DNA of 64,000 bases, from positions 4,581,534-4,645,533 of the forward strand of contig NZ_AP018222.1 of the NCBI RefSeq assembly GCF_002368035.1, in the 5' to 3' direction. The notes below the pieces were generated by a model, which saw only the letters and a list, made by a program, of their open reading frames with translations, ran no database searches and was not told where the DNA came from. Both the position numbers and the translations under genes were made by a program. The stretch is from Nostoc linckia NIES-25. GTDB taxonomy: Bacteria; Cyanobacteriota; Cyanobacteriia; Cyanobacteriales; Nostocaceae. How positions within the stretch are numbered: position 1 is the first letter of the stretch; the number at the start of each line of letters is the position of its first letter. Positions 46,394 to 56,024 of this stretch are shown here, one piece after another.

Positions 46394-47191
46394 ATGCCAG
46401 TTGTTTCATTGGCTCAAATGATGGAGTCAGGGGTTCACTTTGGGCATCAGACCCGGCGTTGGAACCCAAAAATGTCGCCTTACATTTACACTTCCCGTAA
46501 TGGCGTACATATTATTGACTTGGTGCAGACTGCCCAGTTGATGGAAGATGCATATACTTATATGCGATCGCAGGCAGAGCAAGGAAAGAAATTTCTTTTC
46601 GTCGGCACAAAGCGGCAAGCTGCTGGAATTATTGCTCAAGAAGCCAGCCGTTGCGGTTCGCACTACATTAACCAGCGCTGGTTAGGCGGAATGTTGACCA
46701 ACTGGACAACTATTAAAACACGAGTAGACCGCCTTAAAGATTTGGAACGACGCGAAGAAAGTGGCGCATTAGATTTATTGCCCAAAAAAGAAGCGTCGAT
46801 GCTGCGTCGGGAAATGGCGAAGCTACAAAAATATTTGGGTGGCATTAAAACAATGCGAAAAGTGCCCGATATCGTTGTGATTGTAGACCAACGCCGGGAA
46901 TATAACGCTGTTCAAGAGTGCCAAAAACTCAACATTCCTATTGTGTCCATGCTGGATACAAACTGCGACCCAGATGTGGTTGACATCCCTATCCCTGCAA
47001 ACGACGATGCCATCAGATCGATTAAGCTGATAGTCGGAAAATTGGCAGATGCCATTTATGAAGGTCGTCACGGTCAACTCGATGTCGAAGAAGATTACGA
47101 GGATTACGACGGCGCTGAGTATGACGAAGAATACGAGGAAAGTGACTATACTGACAGCGTGATTCCCGATGATGATGAAGATGAAGAATAG
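46394..47191 (+). CDS. rpsB: ribosomal protein S2
   Basis: This 265-residue small-subunit protein begins MPVVSLAQMMESGVHFGHQTRRWNP and carries the family signatures KFLFVGTKRQA and NQRWLGGMLTN. The last 35 residues are very acidic, as is usual in cyanobacteria. The AAATTT-ATG context has no strong ribosome-binding site. The next gene is tsf, 225 bp away on the same strand, as is standard in bacteria. Confidence 0.97.
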   Translation: MPVVSLAQMMESGVHFGHQTRRWNPKMSPYIYTSRNGVHIIDLVQTAQLMEDAYTYMRSQAEQGKKFLFVGTKRQAAGIIAQEASRCGSHYINQRWLGGMLTNWTTIKTRVDRLKDLERREESGALDLLPKKEASMLRREMAKLQKYLGGIKTMRKVPDIVVIVDQRREYNAVQECQKLNIPIVSMLDTNCDPDVVDIPIPANDDAIRSIKLIVGKLADAIYEGRHGQLDVEEDYEDYDGAEYDEEYEESDYTDSVIPDDDEDEE

Positions 47192-47416
47192 TCCTTCATG
47201 CTTGGGCAAAGCTGCTGAGTAAGATAGAAATACCCAGCAAATTGGATAGTGCTGAGTTTTGATTTTTGAAGTTGCGAGTTGTCAATTTTAAATTGATAAC
47301 TCAACACTCAAAAAGCCAAAAGTCACAGCGGCTCAAGTTGCTTTGAACTTCGGTGACTCAGCACTAAATTAGGTCAGCGATTATAATTCGAGGTCAAGTT
47401 TAGGAATTGAGGGAAC

Positions 47417-48361
47417 ATGGCGGAAATATCTGCAAAACTCGTCCAAGAGCTACGCCAAAAAACTGGCGCTGGCATGATGGACTGCAAAAAGGCGCTGAAA
47501 GAAACTGATGGCAACATAGAAGAAGCCGCAGACTGGCTACGGAAAAAAGGCATCACTTCGGCGGGTAAAAAAAGCGATCGCATTGCAGCAGAAGGTCTAG
47601 TAGACACCTACATTCAACCAGGCGGTCGGGTGGGTGTACTCATAGAAGTCAACTGCCAAACTGATTTTGTGGCTCGTAACGAAGCTTTTAAAGCTTTAGT
47701 CAAGAACCTCGCAAAGCAAGCGGTGAGCGCTGATAGTGTTGAGTCTTTGTTAGCTCAACCCTATATTGAAAATGAAAGCGTGACTGTAGATGAATTCATC
47801 AAGCAAACTATTGCCACGCTTGGCGAAAACATTCAACTGCGTCGCTTTATCACTTTTGCACTAGCACAAGGCACGCAAGGTATCGTGGACAGCTACATTC
47901 ACACTGGCGGTCGAGTTGGTGTGTTGGTAGAATTGGGTTCCCAAACAGATTCAGCTGCTGCTAAAGAAGAGTTTCAAAGCTTGGCACGGAACGCAGCCAT
48001 GCAAGTTGCAGCTTGCCCCAATGTCGAGTACGTTAGCCTTGATCAAATTCCTGCCGAAGTCGCCCAAAAAGAAAAAGATATTGAAATGGGCAAGGATGAT
48101 TTGGCAAACAAGCCAGATAACATCAAAGAAAAGATTGTTCAGGGACGGATTGACAAACGCCTCAAAGAATTGACTTTGCTAGATCAACCTTATATTCGCG
48201 ATCAAAGTATTTCTGTAGAAGAATTGTTGAAGCAAGTCAAGGGGCAAGTAGGCGAAGACATCCAAGTAAATCGCTTTGTCCGCTATGTACTGGGCGAAGG
48301 CATTGAAAAGCAAGAAAGTAACTTTGCTGAAGAAGTTGCCGCACAAATGGGCGGTAAGTAA
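47417..48361 (+). CDS. tsf: elongation factor Ts
   Basis: This 314-residue guanine-nucleotide exchange factor acts on EF-Tu. The UBA-like N-terminus (LVQELRQKTGAGMMDCKKAL) is complete, the dimerisation core shows the tandem VNCQTDFVARNEAF and VELGSQTDSAAAKEEF motifs, and the length is normal for cyanobacteria. It is co-oriented with rpsB. A GAGGGAAC ribosome-binding site lies just before the ATG. A terminator follows at 48455. Confidence 0.97.
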   Translation: MAEISAKLVQELRQKTGAGMMDCKKALKETDGNIEEAADWLRKKGITSAGKKSDRIAAEGLVDTYIQPGGRVGVLIEVNCQTDFVARNEAFKALVKNLAKQAVSADSVESLLAQPYIENESVTVDEFIKQTIATLGENIQLRRFITFALAQGTQGIVDSYIHTGGRVGVLVELGSQTDSAAAKEEFQSLARNAAMQVAACPNVEYVSLDQIPAEVAQKEKDIEMGKDDLANKPDNIKEKIVQGRIDKRLKELTLLDQPYIRDQSISVEELLKQVKGQVGEDIQVNRFVRYVLGEGIEKQESNFAEEVAAQMGGK

Positions 48362-48365
48362 TATT

Positions 48366-48450
48366 TAGTTAGGAGTTAGGAGTTAGGAGTTAGGAGTTAG
48401 GAGTTGGCTTAATAATTCATAACTCATAATTCATAACTCCTAACTTCTTT
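48366..48450. repeat. TTAGGAG heptamers and their complements
   Basis: Five copies of TTAGGAG are followed by TAACTCAT/CTCCTAAC-type units in inverted orientation, giving a long fold-back after tsf. Confidence 0.85.
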
Positions 48451-48454
48451 AAGG

Positions 48455-48486
48455 ACAGGTCAAGCCAATAGCCTGACCTGTATTTT
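48455..48486 (+). terminator. intrinsic terminator after tsf
   Basis: Arms ACAGGTCA and TGACCTGT enclose an 11-bp loop and are followed by ATTTTATT, 94 bp after the tsf stop. Confidence 0.8.
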
Positions 48487-48601
48487 ATTAATACAGCGAA
48501 ATTTCGCATATAATTCAGAATTTAAAATGCCTGGGAAAGTTATCCTAAAAATAAGTGCATTTGTACTATTAAATAGTTGATATGGGTAAGAGCGAGAAGT
48601 T

Positions 48602-49471
48602 ATGGCAAGAGCAATTGAGCGAATTGAGCGAGATATTGCAGCACTAAAAGAAGCGATTGGAGCGATCGCACTAGAACTACAAACCGCTTATGCTAGTTAT
48701 CTAGCCACCTTGGGAGTAAGTTTACAAAAACAGTTGATTCTAGCTACTTATCACCTTTGTACTCAAGGGTATCCCGAAAACTTCCTGCATTTGTCATTGA
48801 ATCAACGCCAACAATTACAACAAGCCATCCGCAAGTTAGGTCAAGTGGCAGCCGAGCAGTTGATTACTTTTATTAACAGTGAGGAAGTTGGCGCAGATGA
48901 GGAAATAGAGGCAGACAAGGCAGAGGAGGCACACAAGGCAGAGGGGGAAGAAAATTCTTCGTTGTCTTCCTTGTCTCCCTTGTCCCCCTTGTCCCCTTCA
49001 TCCCCCTCATCTCCAGACACCTCTAGTCCTATAGAACTGGCAAAATGGCAACAGAACTTAGAGGAGGTTACCCAAGAGATACTGAAAAAAGTTTCCCATG
49101 ATGCAAATGTTTTATTACAAAAAACTGGGATATTACCTAAAAAATTACCAGAACCGATTTTAGCAGCTGCGGCGGCTGCGGCATCAGAAGCATCTGCTGA
49201 GGTCATGCCAGGGCCGCCCAACTTATTAAACTTAATAATTGAAGTTGAAAACGATCAGCAATCAGAAGATTCTAGTCTGACGCAAATTATGGCTATTAAT
49301 TTGCGATTGGGGGAAATTGAATTTGCTGACCCTACACTCTCATCCGAACGCAGACAGATCCGCGGTATCTTAGTTCAGCTAAGCAAGCTAGAACGAGAGT
49401 ATCAAAAGAAACTTAGAGAAAGGGCAGTTGCTGAAGCTGAAGCTGCCTGGCGTGCTAGTTGGTTTGAATAA
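48602..49471 (+). CDS. conserved helical protein with internal repeat-encoded linker
   Basis: This 289-residue protein starts with a long helix (RAIERIERDIAALKEAIGAI), has a central low-complexity segment (residues about 103-141, Glu/Ala-rich then SSLSSLSPLSPLSP) encoded by TTGTCTCCC-type repeats, and ends in a coiled-coil tail (LSKLEREYQKKLRERAVAEAEAAW). I recognise no domain. The two flanking parts look like a conserved cyanobacterial protein, and the segment between them appears to be a repeat insertion that keeps the frame. The next gene is recG; the pair may be co-transcribed, although heptamer repeats separate them. Confidence 0.7.
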   Translation: MARAIERIERDIAALKEAIGAIALELQTAYASYLATLGVSLQKQLILATYHLCTQGYPENFLHLSLNQRQQLQQAIRKLGQVAAEQLITFINSEEVGADEEIEADKAEEAHKAEGEENSSLSSLSPLSPLSPSSPSSPDTSSPIELAKWQQNLEEVTQEILKKVSHDANVLLQKTGILPKKLPEPILAAAAAAASEASAEVMPGPPNLLNLIIEVENDQQSEDSSLTQIMAINLRLGEIEFADPTLSSERRQIRGILVQLSKLEREYQKKLRERAVAEAEAAWRASWFE

Positions 49472-49516
49472 AGTTATGAGTTATGAGTTGTGAATTATGA
49501 GTTATTTATTCCTAAC

Positions 49517-49575
49517 TCCTCACTCCTAACTCCTCACTCCTAACTCTTCACTCCTAACTCCTCACTCCTAACTTT
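49517..49575. repeat. CTAACTC/CTCACTC heptamers before recG
   Basis: Alternating CCTAACT and CCTCACT heptamers (14-bp double units) fill the gap before the recG start. Confidence 0.85.
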
Positions 49576-49583
49576 ACTAACCA

Positions 49584-52085
49584 ATGAGTGAAAAACCAGA
49601 TTGGATACGATTGCATAAAGCTTTGGCGGTAGAAGCCGAACATGGCTTTACAGATTTGATGGGCAGACAATACCGCTTCAGCGAATTTCTGAGCCTGACT
49701 TTGGGAAAATTTCCCACAGGCTTACCCCAAAGCGAACGCCGCCGTTGGCAAGGACTAGCGGTGCAATTTGCTAGTTATCCACATTTGGTATTGGAAGAAA
49801 GGCAACATTTGGTAGCAGAGACTCGTAGATATCTTCACCAGCTACAGCAGGAGGACGAGAAAGGGGAGCATACTTCGACTGCGCTCAGTAACCGGGGAGC
49901 AGGGGAGCAGGGGAGAAGTTATCAATCCAAAAGTCAAAATCTGACATCTCCAATTGTTGCTGAGGTGAGCCGGAGGCTTGCTCCGAAAATTGAGCAAAAG
50001 CTGAGTGATTTACCGGAAATAGGCTTTAAAAGAGCTGATAATTTAGCGCGTCTTGGTTTGTATACCGTCCGCGATTTGCTTTTTTATTATCCCCGCGACC
50101 ACATTGACTATGCGCGTCAGGTGAATATCCGTGAGTTACAGGCGGGTGAAACGGTGACAATAGTGGCGACGGTGAAGCGTTGCAACTGCTTTACTAGCCC
50201 CAAAAATCAGAAATTATCAATTTTAGAACTGTTAGTCAAAGATAACAGCGGTCAAATTAAAATTGGGCGTTTTTATGCAGGTACGCGTTATAGTAGTCGC
50301 GGTTGGCAAGAAAGTTTAAAACGCCGTTATCCCGTAGGTAGTATTGTCGCGGCGTGCGGGTTGGTGAAAGAAAGTAAATACGGGCTGACGCTGGATAATC
50401 CAGAATTAGAGGTTTTGGCAAATCCAGGAGATGCCATTGAGTCGCTAAATATTGGGCGCGTCGTGCCAATTTATGCATTGACCGAAGGAGTGGTCGCGAA
50501 TGCAGTGCGACAAGCGGTAATTGCTGCTTTACCTGCTGCGACTCAGTTGAAAGACCCTTTACCAAGTGGTTTGCGGCAGAAATATACTTTGATGGAATTG
50601 AAAGATGCGATCGCCAATATCCACTTTCCCAAGGATGGCGAAATTCTGCAAGTTGCTCGGCGTCGCCTAGTGTTTGACGAATTCTTCTATTTGCAACTCG
50701 GTTTACTGCAACGTCAACAACAAGCAAAGGCAATTCAAAAGGCCGCCATCCTTGCACCACGCGGTCAACTAATAGAAAAATTCTACGAAATACTCCCTTT
50801 TAAACTCACTGGGGCACAGCAACGAGTCATCAACGATATCCTCAACGATTTGCAAAAACCCGCGCCAATGAATCGTTTGGTGCAAGGCGATGTTGGTTCC
50901 GGTAAAACTGTAGTTGCGGTGCTGGCTATCCTTGCAGCAATTCAATCCGGCTACCAAGCGGCGCTGATGGCTCCCACAGAAGTTTTGGCAGAACAGCATT
51001 ATCGCAAGTTAGTTAGTTGGTTTAACCTGCTGCATTTACCAGTGGAATTACTGACGGGTTCTACTAAGGTTGCTAAACGCAGACAAATACATTCTCAGTT
51101 GGAAACAGGTGAATTACCGCTGTTAGTTGGAACTCATGCCTTGATTCAAGACCCTGTAAATTTCCAGCGTTTGGGGTTAGTGGTGATTGACGAACAGCAT
51201 CGCTTTGGGGTAGAACAACGGGCGCGTTTACAGCAAAAAGGCGAACAACCCCATGTGTTAACTATGACAGCGACTCCGATTCCGCGAACATTAGCACTGA
51301 CGATACACGGGGATTTAGACGTTAGCCAAATTGATGAGTTACCACCAGGACGGCAAAAGATACAAACAACTATGCTATCAGGCCAGCAACGCAACCATGC
51401 TTACGACCTGATGCGTCGGGAAATTGCCCAAGGAAGACAAGTTTATGTGGTTTTGCCGTTGGTGGAAGAATCAGAAAAATTAGATTTGCGATCGGCGGTA
51501 GACGAGCATCAAAAGTTACAGGAAAGCGTTTTTCCAGATTTTCAGGTGGGGCTGCTGCACGGTCGCATGAGTTCAGCTGATAAGGACGATGCAATTACTA
51601 AATTTCGCGATAACGAAACACAAATTTTAGTTTCGACTACTGTTGTTGAGGTGGGTGTAGACGTGCCTAACGCTACAGTTATGCTAATTGAAAATGCAGA
51701 GCGATTTGGGTTATCGCAATTGCACCAATTACGGGGGCGTGTTGGTCGTGGCGCGGCTCAGTCCTACTGTTTGTTGATGAGCAGTTCTAGAAATCCTGAC
51801 GCACAACAAAGATTGAGGGTTTTGGAACAGTCCCAGGATGGCTTTTTCATTTCGGAAATGGATATGCGTTTTCGCGGCCCAGGGCAAGTACTGGGAACTC
51901 GTCAATCTGGAGTGCCGGATTTTACTTTAGCGAGTTTGGTTGAAGATGAAGAAGTTTTACTTTTAGCACGCCAAGCGGCTGAGAAAATTATAGAGATGGA
52001 TGTTACTTTAGAGCGCTGGGCTTTGATGAAAGAAGAGTTGAAATATCGGTATGAGCGGTTGATGGGTGGGGCGATTTTGACGTAA
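49584..52085 (+). CDS. recG: ATP-dependent DNA helicase RecG
   Basis: The branch-migrating helicase (833 residues) rescues stalled replication forks. A cyanobacterial N-terminal extension (about 130 residues) precedes the wedge/OB domain (LPEIGFKRADNLARLGLYTV). Helicase motifs follow: the P-loop in VQGDVGSGKTVVAV, VVIDEQHRFGVEQ, TMTATPIPRTLAL, LLHGRMSSADK and QLHQLRGRVGRG. A repeat-derived insertion (residues about 91-112, EHTSTALSNRGAGEQGR) lies in the linker between extension and wedge. Length and motifs are otherwise normal. Confidence 0.96.
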   Translation: MSEKPDWIRLHKALAVEAEHGFTDLMGRQYRFSEFLSLTLGKFPTGLPQSERRRWQGLAVQFASYPHLVLEERQHLVAETRRYLHQLQQEDEKGEHTSTALSNRGAGEQGRSYQSKSQNLTSPIVAEVSRRLAPKIEQKLSDLPEIGFKRADNLARLGLYTVRDLLFYYPRDHIDYARQVNIRELQAGETVTIVATVKRCNCFTSPKNQKLSILELLVKDNSGQIKIGRFYAGTRYSSRGWQESLKRRYPVGSIVAACGLVKESKYGLTLDNPELEVLANPGDAIESLNIGRVVPIYALTEGVVANAVRQAVIAALPAATQLKDPLPSGLRQKYTLMELKDAIANIHFPKDGEILQVARRRLVFDEFFYLQLGLLQRQQQAKAIQKAAILAPRGQLIEKFYEILPFKLTGAQQRVINDILNDLQKPAPMNRLVQGDVGSGKTVVAVLAILAAIQSGYQAALMAPTEVLAEQHYRKLVSWFNLLHLPVELLTGSTKVAKRRQIHSQLETGELPLLVGTHALIQDPVNFQRLGLVVIDEQHRFGVEQRARLQQKGEQPHVLTMTATPIPRTLALTIHGDLDVSQIDELPPGRQKIQTTMLSGQQRNHAYDLMRREIAQGRQVYVVLPLVEESEKLDLRSAVDEHQKLQESVFPDFQVGLLHGRMSSADKDDAITKFRDNETQILVSTTVVEVGVDVPNATVMLIENAERFGLSQLHQLRGRVGRGAAQSYCLLMSSSRNPDAQQRLRVLEQSQDGFFISEMDMRFRGPGQVLGTRQSGVPDFTLASLVEDEEVLLLARQAAEKIIEMDVTLERWALMKEELKYRYERLMGGAILT

Positions 52086-52093
52086 GACAATAG

Positions 52094-52669
52094 TTAATTC
52101 AAAATCTGTGCTAAATCCAACACAAACCCAGGTAGGACATCCTCTCGTGATAAACTGGTAGGCGATCGCAAAATCTCAACCTCCTGTCCTGGGCGATAAA
52201 TTTCAACACGTTGGTTCAGGGGATCGATTAGCCAACCCAAACGCACACCGTTGTTAATGTATTCTCGCATCTTTTCTTGTACGCTTTTTAAGCTGTCTGA
52301 AGCAGAGCGTAATTCCACTGCAAAATCGGGCGCCATTGGTAGGAATCTGTTGGGGTCTGGATTTAAGGCTTCTAATCGCTAGCGACTCACCCAAGACGCA
52401 TCAGGAGATCGATTTGCACTATTAGGAAGTTTGAAACCTGTTGAAGAGTCAAAAGCCAGCCCCCTACCATCAGCATCAGCCCAATTACCTAAGCGCTGTG
52501 TCAGTTTACTATTGCGATTTCCGGTTTGCCATCCAGTTGGTGGCATGATAATTAATTCTCCCTCTGCCGTGCGTTCAAGTCGCAAATCTCGATTATTTTG
52601 ACACAGTTGGAAGAATTGCTCGTCTGTTAATTCAATTGTGGGGCTGAGGTTCAGAATTAGGGCAGTCAT
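52094..52669 (-). pseudogene. Uma2 gene broken by one stop codon
   Basis: A single minus-strand frame of 192 codons reads through a TAG at 52379-52381. The first part has the Uma2 N-terminus (ELIIMPPTGWQTGNRN) and SPDASWVSR. The second has FAVELRSASDSL and GVRLGWLIDP. The sense codon before the change was probably GAG, since related sequences read SRERLEAL. All else is intact, so the break looks recent or could be a sequencing error. The two open pieces (96 and 80 residues) are unlikely to work alone. Confidence 0.85.
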
Positions 52670-52848
52670 AATTGCCTTTTAATTTCGCTACCAGTAGATT
52701 AGTATTGAGATGCTTTTCAGGAGTCCTGCCACTATAAGTATTTCACATTTGAGATTCTAAGGTGATGGTGTAAGTTTCCTGACAAAAGTTCATCAAAATT
52801 ATGAAATTCAGCTAGGATTACAGTTTTCCAAACATTCTCAAAAAATTT

Positions 52849-53394
52849 ATGCAAAATTGGCCTTCTTGGATTCCTACTCCCCGGTTTTGGGTGAATGCGA
52901 TCGCTCTCATTCTATTAATAATTGGTTTACAATATGCGATCGCCTATCTGGGAATGATTATTTTCATGGTGATTAATTTGCTACCCAGGGTGATTTTTCT
53001 CAAGTTAATATATTTATTTAGTTTGGTAGCCCAACTGTCCCCAATCATAGCGGTAGCATTTGTTCACCATTGGCTGCATCGGTTTTTAGATAACTTCTTC
53101 CCAGAAAGTCGAGTACCCGAAACAGAATCAGCCCCAGGAGTTTTTCCCAGCTTGCTCAGTTGGTGGGAAGGACTATATGGGTGGTCGGTAAATATTTTTT
53201 CAACGGTAATAGCATTTGGTATTTTAGGGCTTTTCTTGCCATCTCCTGATTTATTTAATTTATTAACTTTATTTAAGAATGAAGTACCACATCTGCCGAC
53301 AATCTCAATCTTTATTCAAGTAATTATTGCTGCCTATCTTTATCAATTTGAATATTTAGTGCATCAGCATTTGATAGCAGCAGCTAGACATTAG
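52849..53394 (+). CDS. small integral membrane protein
   Basis: This 181-residue protein has three or four hydrophobic helices (FWVNAIALILLIIGLQYAI, LGMIIFMVINLLPRVIFL, LSPIIAVAFVHHWLH and a C-terminal helix FIQVIIAAYLYQF). A linker with PESRVPETESAPG separates the first three from the last. I recognise no family. It may be envelope-located. It converges with the P450 gene, with a 28-bp palindrome between them. Confidence 0.65.
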   Translation: MQNWPSWIPTPRFWVNAIALILLIIGLQYAIAYLGMIIFMVINLLPRVIFLKLIYLFSLVAQLSPIIAVAFVHHWLHRFLDNFFPESRVPETESAPGVFPSLLSWWEGLYGWSVNIFSTVIAFGILGLFLPSPDLFNLLTLFKNEVPHLPTISIFIQVIIAAYLYQFEYLVHQHLIAAARH

Positions 53395-53419
53395 AAACGT
53401 GAAATTTTACGTTTAGACA

Positions 53420-53447
53420 GTAGAGACGTAAAATTTTACGTCTCTAC
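53420..53447. repeat. palindrome GTAGAGACGTAAAA..., perfect
   Basis: 28 bp with arms GTAGAGACGTAAAA. A half copy precedes it (53394-53415). It lies between convergent genes, where it may help end transcription. Confidence 0.85.
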
Positions 53448-53502
53448 AATGGTTTTGGTTGCACAACTGATAGTTTTTATATAAATTAGCAATACCAAAA
53501 TA

Positions 53503-54837
53503 TCAAAGCACTGTAATATATGCTTCTAAAGTATCTTTAACTTTAGAAGCTTTACAGTACGGAGTAACTGTAGAATAATCAGGTTTTACCGTCCAATCGT
53601 AATGGCGAAGTAGTGTAGAAAGCACAATTTTCATTTCCATTTGGGCAAATTCCATGCCTAAGCAACTGTGAGAACCACCACCAAAACCGATTAGTCCAAA
53701 AGGATGGTTTTTATCTTCTTCGCGAGGTGGTGCAAAGCGGTCGGGGTCGAAGCGATGGGGATCGGTGTAAAGTTCTGGTAGGCGGTGAGTCAGCATTGGG
53801 GAAATTGTCACAAACCAACCAGCGGGAATGCGATAGCCTGCATACTCAATGTCTTTGAGGACGCCACGATTATAGGCATAGACTGGGGGGTAAAGGCGTT
53901 CTGCTTCTTTGAGAACGTTGGTTAAGTCTGGAAATTGTTTGAGGTGGGACAGAGTTAGAGGATTATTTCCCACAACTGCTAACTGTTCTTTACGCAGCCG
54001 CTCTCGCCATTCTGGACGATGACCTAATTCAAATATTACCCAACTGAGCAAGGAAGCTGTGGTTTCATGTCCTGCAAACAACAGTAATAATGCTTCGTTA
54101 ATTACTTGTGCTTGGTTTAATTTATTGCCGTCTTCATCAACAGCAGCTAGTAGCAATCCTAAAACATCTTTTGATTCTTCTAAATTACCTTCTTCGATAC
54201 GTTTAGCGATCGCTTGATTCAAAAAAGCCACTAATTCCCTCCTGGCATTTTGACCGCGACCATATAAAGTAAAAGGAACATTCCATTTTAGTAATGCCAA
54301 ACTGCTATCGATTAGTTGTGTAAACCACTTACTAGTTTGCTCTACTTCGCTTTCGTTTTCACTTCCTAAAAATAGGCGAGTAGCTACTATTAAGGTTAAC
54401 TGACGGAAACTAGAATTTAGAGAAATTGTTTTGTCCTCTCCCCAATCTTTGAGGAAATCTTCCACTATATTTTTAATTGTGTCGAAATATGTAGCGATCG
54501 CTTTTCCATGAAACGCTGGATACACTAAGCGACGAGTTACCCGATGTTCATCTCCGTCTTGTAATAAAATATTGTTGCCAAATGTCGGTTCCAGGAAATA
54601 CCAGCCGAGCCGGGATGACATATTCTCTGCTTGTTCTACCAGCACCACGCGATTAGCATCAGGGCCAATTAAATAAGCACGTTTCCGTCCCAGTACTCTG
54701 GTTTTAAAAACTGAACCATACTGATGAAATCGTCGCCATATATAGAGTTCTAAATCGCGGAAGATTTCCAACGTCTCGCCCAAGAAGGGCAAGCCATAAG
54801 TACCAGGTATTTCTTCGGCGGACTTTAGCTGCCTCAT
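53503..54837 (-). CDS. cytochrome P450, CYP120-like
   Basis: This 444-residue soluble P450 shows the I-helix AGHETT, the EAER pair in LKEAERLYPP, and the haem-cysteine loop FGGGSHSCLGMEFA. The N-terminus PGTYGLPFLGETLEIFRD resembles CYP120 enzymes of cyanobacteria, some of which hydroxylate retinoids; the substrate here is unknown. No membrane anchor and no redox partner gene are nearby. It stands alone and faces a convergent membrane-protein gene. Confidence 0.93.
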   Translation of the reverse strand: MRQLKSAEEIPGTYGLPFLGETLEIFRDLELYIWRRFHQYGSVFKTRVLGRKRAYLIGPDANRVVLVEQAENMSSRLGWYFLEPTFGNNILLQDGDEHRVTRRLVYPAFHGKAIATYFDTIKNIVEDFLKDWGEDKTISLNSSFRQLTLIVATRLFLGSENESEVEQTSKWFTQLIDSSLALLKWNVPFTLYGRGQNARRELVAFLNQAIAKRIEEGNLEESKDVLGLLLAAVDEDGNKLNQAQVINEALLLLFAGHETTASLLSWVIFELGHRPEWRERLRKEQLAVVGNNPLTLSHLKQFPDLTNVLKEAERLYPPVYAYNRGVLKDIEYAGYRIPAGWFVTISPMLTHRLPELYTDPHRFDPDRFAPPREEDKNHPFGLIGFGGGSHSCLGMEFAQMEMKIVLSTLLRHYDWTVKPDYSTVTPYCKASKVKDTLEAYITVL

Positions 54838-55215
54838 ATTTAGAGTACCTCCAGCAGTTAGCTATGGTAATTAATTTTAAGAGGTGCGATCGCTATGGTG
54901 ATTATTAAGTGAGATTTTTTAATTACTTAATTTATCTACCTTTAGTGAGATGGCGATTTTGTGCGCCTTTGGTTAAGGGCGAGACGCTTATCTCACAAGA
55001 GTTGATTGGATATTTTTTTATTTGTCAGTATCGCCACCAGCATCTTTCAGATTCAGGAAGAATCGGTTCTAGTGTTGAGATGGTGCGTAGGACATAATAC
55101 AGTCAAATATAGCGTTGCGATCGCCAATACTCGCTAAATAATTCACATTATTACAGCTTAGGCCTCGGCCGCCGTAGACATTACTTAGTCGTTTCAAGTT
55201 CCGAATATCAAACTT
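54838..55215. other. intergenic region, no gene seen
   Basis: 378 bp upstream of the P450 gene, with an AT-rich centre. No conserved structure noted; it ends at minisatellite B. Confidence 0.4.
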
Positions 55216-55446
55216 GAGGATAAAAGGTGCAACTTCGAGGATAAAAGGTGCAACGTCGAGGATAAAAGGTGCAACGTTGACAATAAAAGATGCAACTTCG
55301 AGGATCAAAGGTGCAACTTCGAGGATAAAAGGTGCAACGTCGAGGATAAAAGGTGCAATTTCGAGGATAAAAGGTGCAACGTTGACAATAAAAGACGCAA
55401 CTTCGAGGATCAAAGGTGCAATGTTGAGGATAAAAGGCTCAACGTT
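55216..55446. repeat. 21-bp minisatellite, array B (11 units)
   Basis: Eleven 21-bp units begin GAGGATAAAAGGTGCAAC or a variant. A higher-order pattern is visible: units 3-5 recur as 8-10 (GACAATAAAAG at 4 and 9; GAGGATCAAAGG at 5 and 10). Reading frames stay open on both strands because 21 is divisible by 3. Confidence 0.95.
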
Positions 55447-55477
55447 GAAGTTCGGAGACTAAAATTAACTAAAATTT

Positions 55478-55668
55478 AGTCCGTTTGAACGGACTTAGGC
55501 TATTAGCCTTGGAATTGATTCCAAGGCGGGATAGCAACGAAGCAAAGAATTTACCTTTACCAGTTCTATTAGCGCTCTTCCAAATAAAAAAACATTCAAT
55601 TTTTATTCTGGGGTGGGCGTCTCGCCCGCCCGTCATCAATAGCGGACAAGATGTCCACCCCACAAGAT
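55478..55668. repeat. series of hairpins after array B
   Basis: Three hairpins in a row: AGTCCGTTTGAACGGACT (55478-55495), AGGCTATTAGCCT (55497-55509) and CCTTGGAATTGATTCCAAGG (55507-55526). Then a GTGGGGTGGGCGTCTCGCCC block with GGACAAGATGTCC (55609-55668). They resemble palindromic repeats and have no ORF. Confidence 0.75.
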
Positions 55669-55694
55669 TGGATAATTTATTTCTTGGTAATCCC

Positions 55695-55943
55695 TTACTT
55701 GTTTTTTTCCCTTGTCGGGTGTACTAAAACTTTAACTAAACCTGTAATTGCAACAATCACAGAGGCAATTCCGGCGATGGATACTGAAGTCAAAATTGCC
55801 ACTGCAAGGATAATTTCGCCTGGACTGTCTCCGTTTTGCATCCAAGTAGATGGATTTTCTACTAATGTTGGCGAGGCGGGGATTAATTGCGAAGTTTGGG
55901 TGGTTTGATTAGCGTTGACTGAATTTGTTAAGGCAGTTTTCAT
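55695..55943 (-). CDS. small membrane protein divergent from the NLR gene
   Basis: This 82-residue protein starts at the ATG of MKTALTNSVNA; an upstream Met at 55991 would add 16 residues, overlapping the conserved upstream block. It has one or two hydrophobic helices (IILAVAILTSVSIAGIASVIV, broken here, then ITGLVKVLV) and a Thr/Ser/Gln-rich N-terminus. No family recognised. It is divergent from the first NLR-like gene by 134 bp; by position it might be a membrane partner. Nothing comparable lies beside the second NLR-like gene. Confidence 0.6.
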   Translation of the reverse strand: MKTALTNSVNANQTTQTSQLIPASPTLVENPSTWMQNGDSPGEIILAVAILTSVSIAGIASVIVAITGLVKVLVHPTREKNK

Positions 55944-55962
55944 GGCTGAACCTCTTCTAAAT

Positions 55963-56024
55963 GTTTCTATGCAAATGGTATTTCTGCCCAAAGAAGAGGA
56001 AATTCCCTAGAAATGGAGACAAAG
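55963..56024. promoter_or_regulatory. conserved block upstream of NLR-like gene 1
   Basis: GTTTCTATGCAAATGGTATT and the later GAGACAAAGT are shared in order and spacing with 60510-60568, upstream of the second NLR-like gene. The block also lies at the 5' side of the divergent small gene, so it may work both ways. Promoter identity is inferred from conservation only. Confidence 0.6.

Noticed and set aside
55069..55462. IKGATSR and VAPFILE repeat ORFs
   Set aside because: Same reason: minisatellite B reads open in several frames.
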